Assembly (NCBI GenBank): GCA_900553005.1
Contig: USBU01000059.1
Coordinates: 1 to 7,150 of the forward strand
Source of the DNA: an uncultured Eubacteriales bacterium
GTDB taxonomy: Bacteria > Bacillota > Clostridia > Christensenellales > Pumilibacteraceae
DNA: 7,150 bases
Direction of reading: 5' to 3'
Part shown: positions 6,858 through 7,150 of the stretch, one piece after another
Layout: every line of letters starts with the position of its first letter
How positions within the stretch are numbered: the stretch's first letter is position 1
Made by a program: the position numbers and the translations under genes
Notes under the pieces: model-generated
Databases searched by the model: none
The model's input: the letters and a program-made list of their open reading frames with translations, nothing else
What the model was told of the DNA's origin: nothing

Positions 6858-7150
6858 ATGAAGCATAAACAACGACAAAAAACCGATAAACATCAAGAAG
6901 CCGAATTTTTGACAAACAGCGCCCTGCTTGAAAACGACGCTCAGTTTCAAACGCCTGAAAACGACGGCGAAGTTGAAGCATCAAACGACGATTCAGTCAA
7001 GCCTGCGCAAGGCGAAAACGCGCATGAAAATCCGGCTGACAACCGGGAAACGGACGGCTTTACGATAGAAAACACAGCCGAAGGCAATCCTTTCGGCATG
7101 GAAGTCAAGAAGCGGCCCGCCCCGCGCGAAAAAGGCGACGTCCTTAAAAC
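6858..7150 (+). CDS. Unrecognised protein with acidic hydrophilic N-terminus (3' end beyond window)
   Basis: I do not recognise this gene. The frame is open from ATG 6858 to the window end, giving 97 codons with no stop. AAGGA (6842-6846) lies 11 bases upstream, a rather long spacer. The first 12 residues are basic and polar (MKHKQRQKTDKH). Residues 14-82 hold 18 Asp/Glu against only two Lys/Arg and are rich in Asn, Gln and Pro. A basic patch, KKRPAPREK, occupies residues 84-92. There is no cysteine, signal peptide or membrane segment in the visible part, and the tripeptide END recurs (25-27, 34-36). This composition indicates an intrinsically disordered extension ahead of a domain lying outside the window, possibly a cytosolic tail of a membrane or cell-envelope protein, but that is a guess. 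The open frame, acidic bias and ribosome site support a real gene. Confidence 0.72.
   Translation, partial: MKHKQRQKTDKHQEAEFLTNSALLENDAQFQTPENDGEVEASNDDSVKPAQGENAHENPADNRETDGFTIENTAEGNPFGMEVKKRPAPREKGDVLK

Overview
The window looks like the end of a draft contig from an anaerobic, probably uncultured Clostridia-like Bacillota. That placement rests on the gene content (an oxygen-sensitive class III ribonucleotide reductase and a single-chain pyruvate:ferredoxin oxidoreductase), strong purine-rich ribosome binding sites, a near-consensus sigma-A promoter and roughly balanced GC. It was made by eye, not by a database search. All real genes lie on the plus strand.

Layout. Bases 1-48 are not biological: they are the end of an Illumina P5 oligonucleotide, an 8-base i5 index and the Nextera read-1/Tn5 mosaic-end adapter left at the contig edge. 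Genomic sequence starts at about base 49. Next comes nrdD (92-2251), then nrdG after a 25-base gap (2277-2798). nrdG has a good Shine-Dalgarno but no ATG, GTG or TTG start, so AUU initiation or a substitution in the start codon must be assumed. A bidirectional-looking intrinsic terminator (2817-2873) closes this pair. A near-consensus promoter (2906-2934) and a leader of about 95 bases, with a long stem-loop at its very 5' end, then drive por/nifJ (3037-6525), a complete 1162-residue pyruvate:ferredoxin oxidoreductase. A terminator (6551-6580) follows it. The 332-base gap 6526-6857 holds that terminator, several small hairpins and a weak possible promoter. From 6858 to the window end runs the 5' part of an unrecognised gene whose first 97 residues are hydrophilic and mostly acidic.

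How the genes relate. NrdD makes deoxyribonucleotides without oxygen and needs NrdG to install its glycyl radical. NrdG is a radical SAM enzyme that needs a low-potential electron. PFOR oxidises pyruvate to acetyl-CoA and reduces ferredoxin, a plausible though here inferred source of such electrons. nrdDG and por appear to be separate transcription units.

I found no mobile element, CRISPR array, tRNA or rRNA, and no convincing new multi-gene system. The points most worth checking are the missing canonical start of nrdG, the adapter contamination that creates a false NrdD N-terminus, the por leader stem-loop, and the hairpin-rich gap before the last gene.
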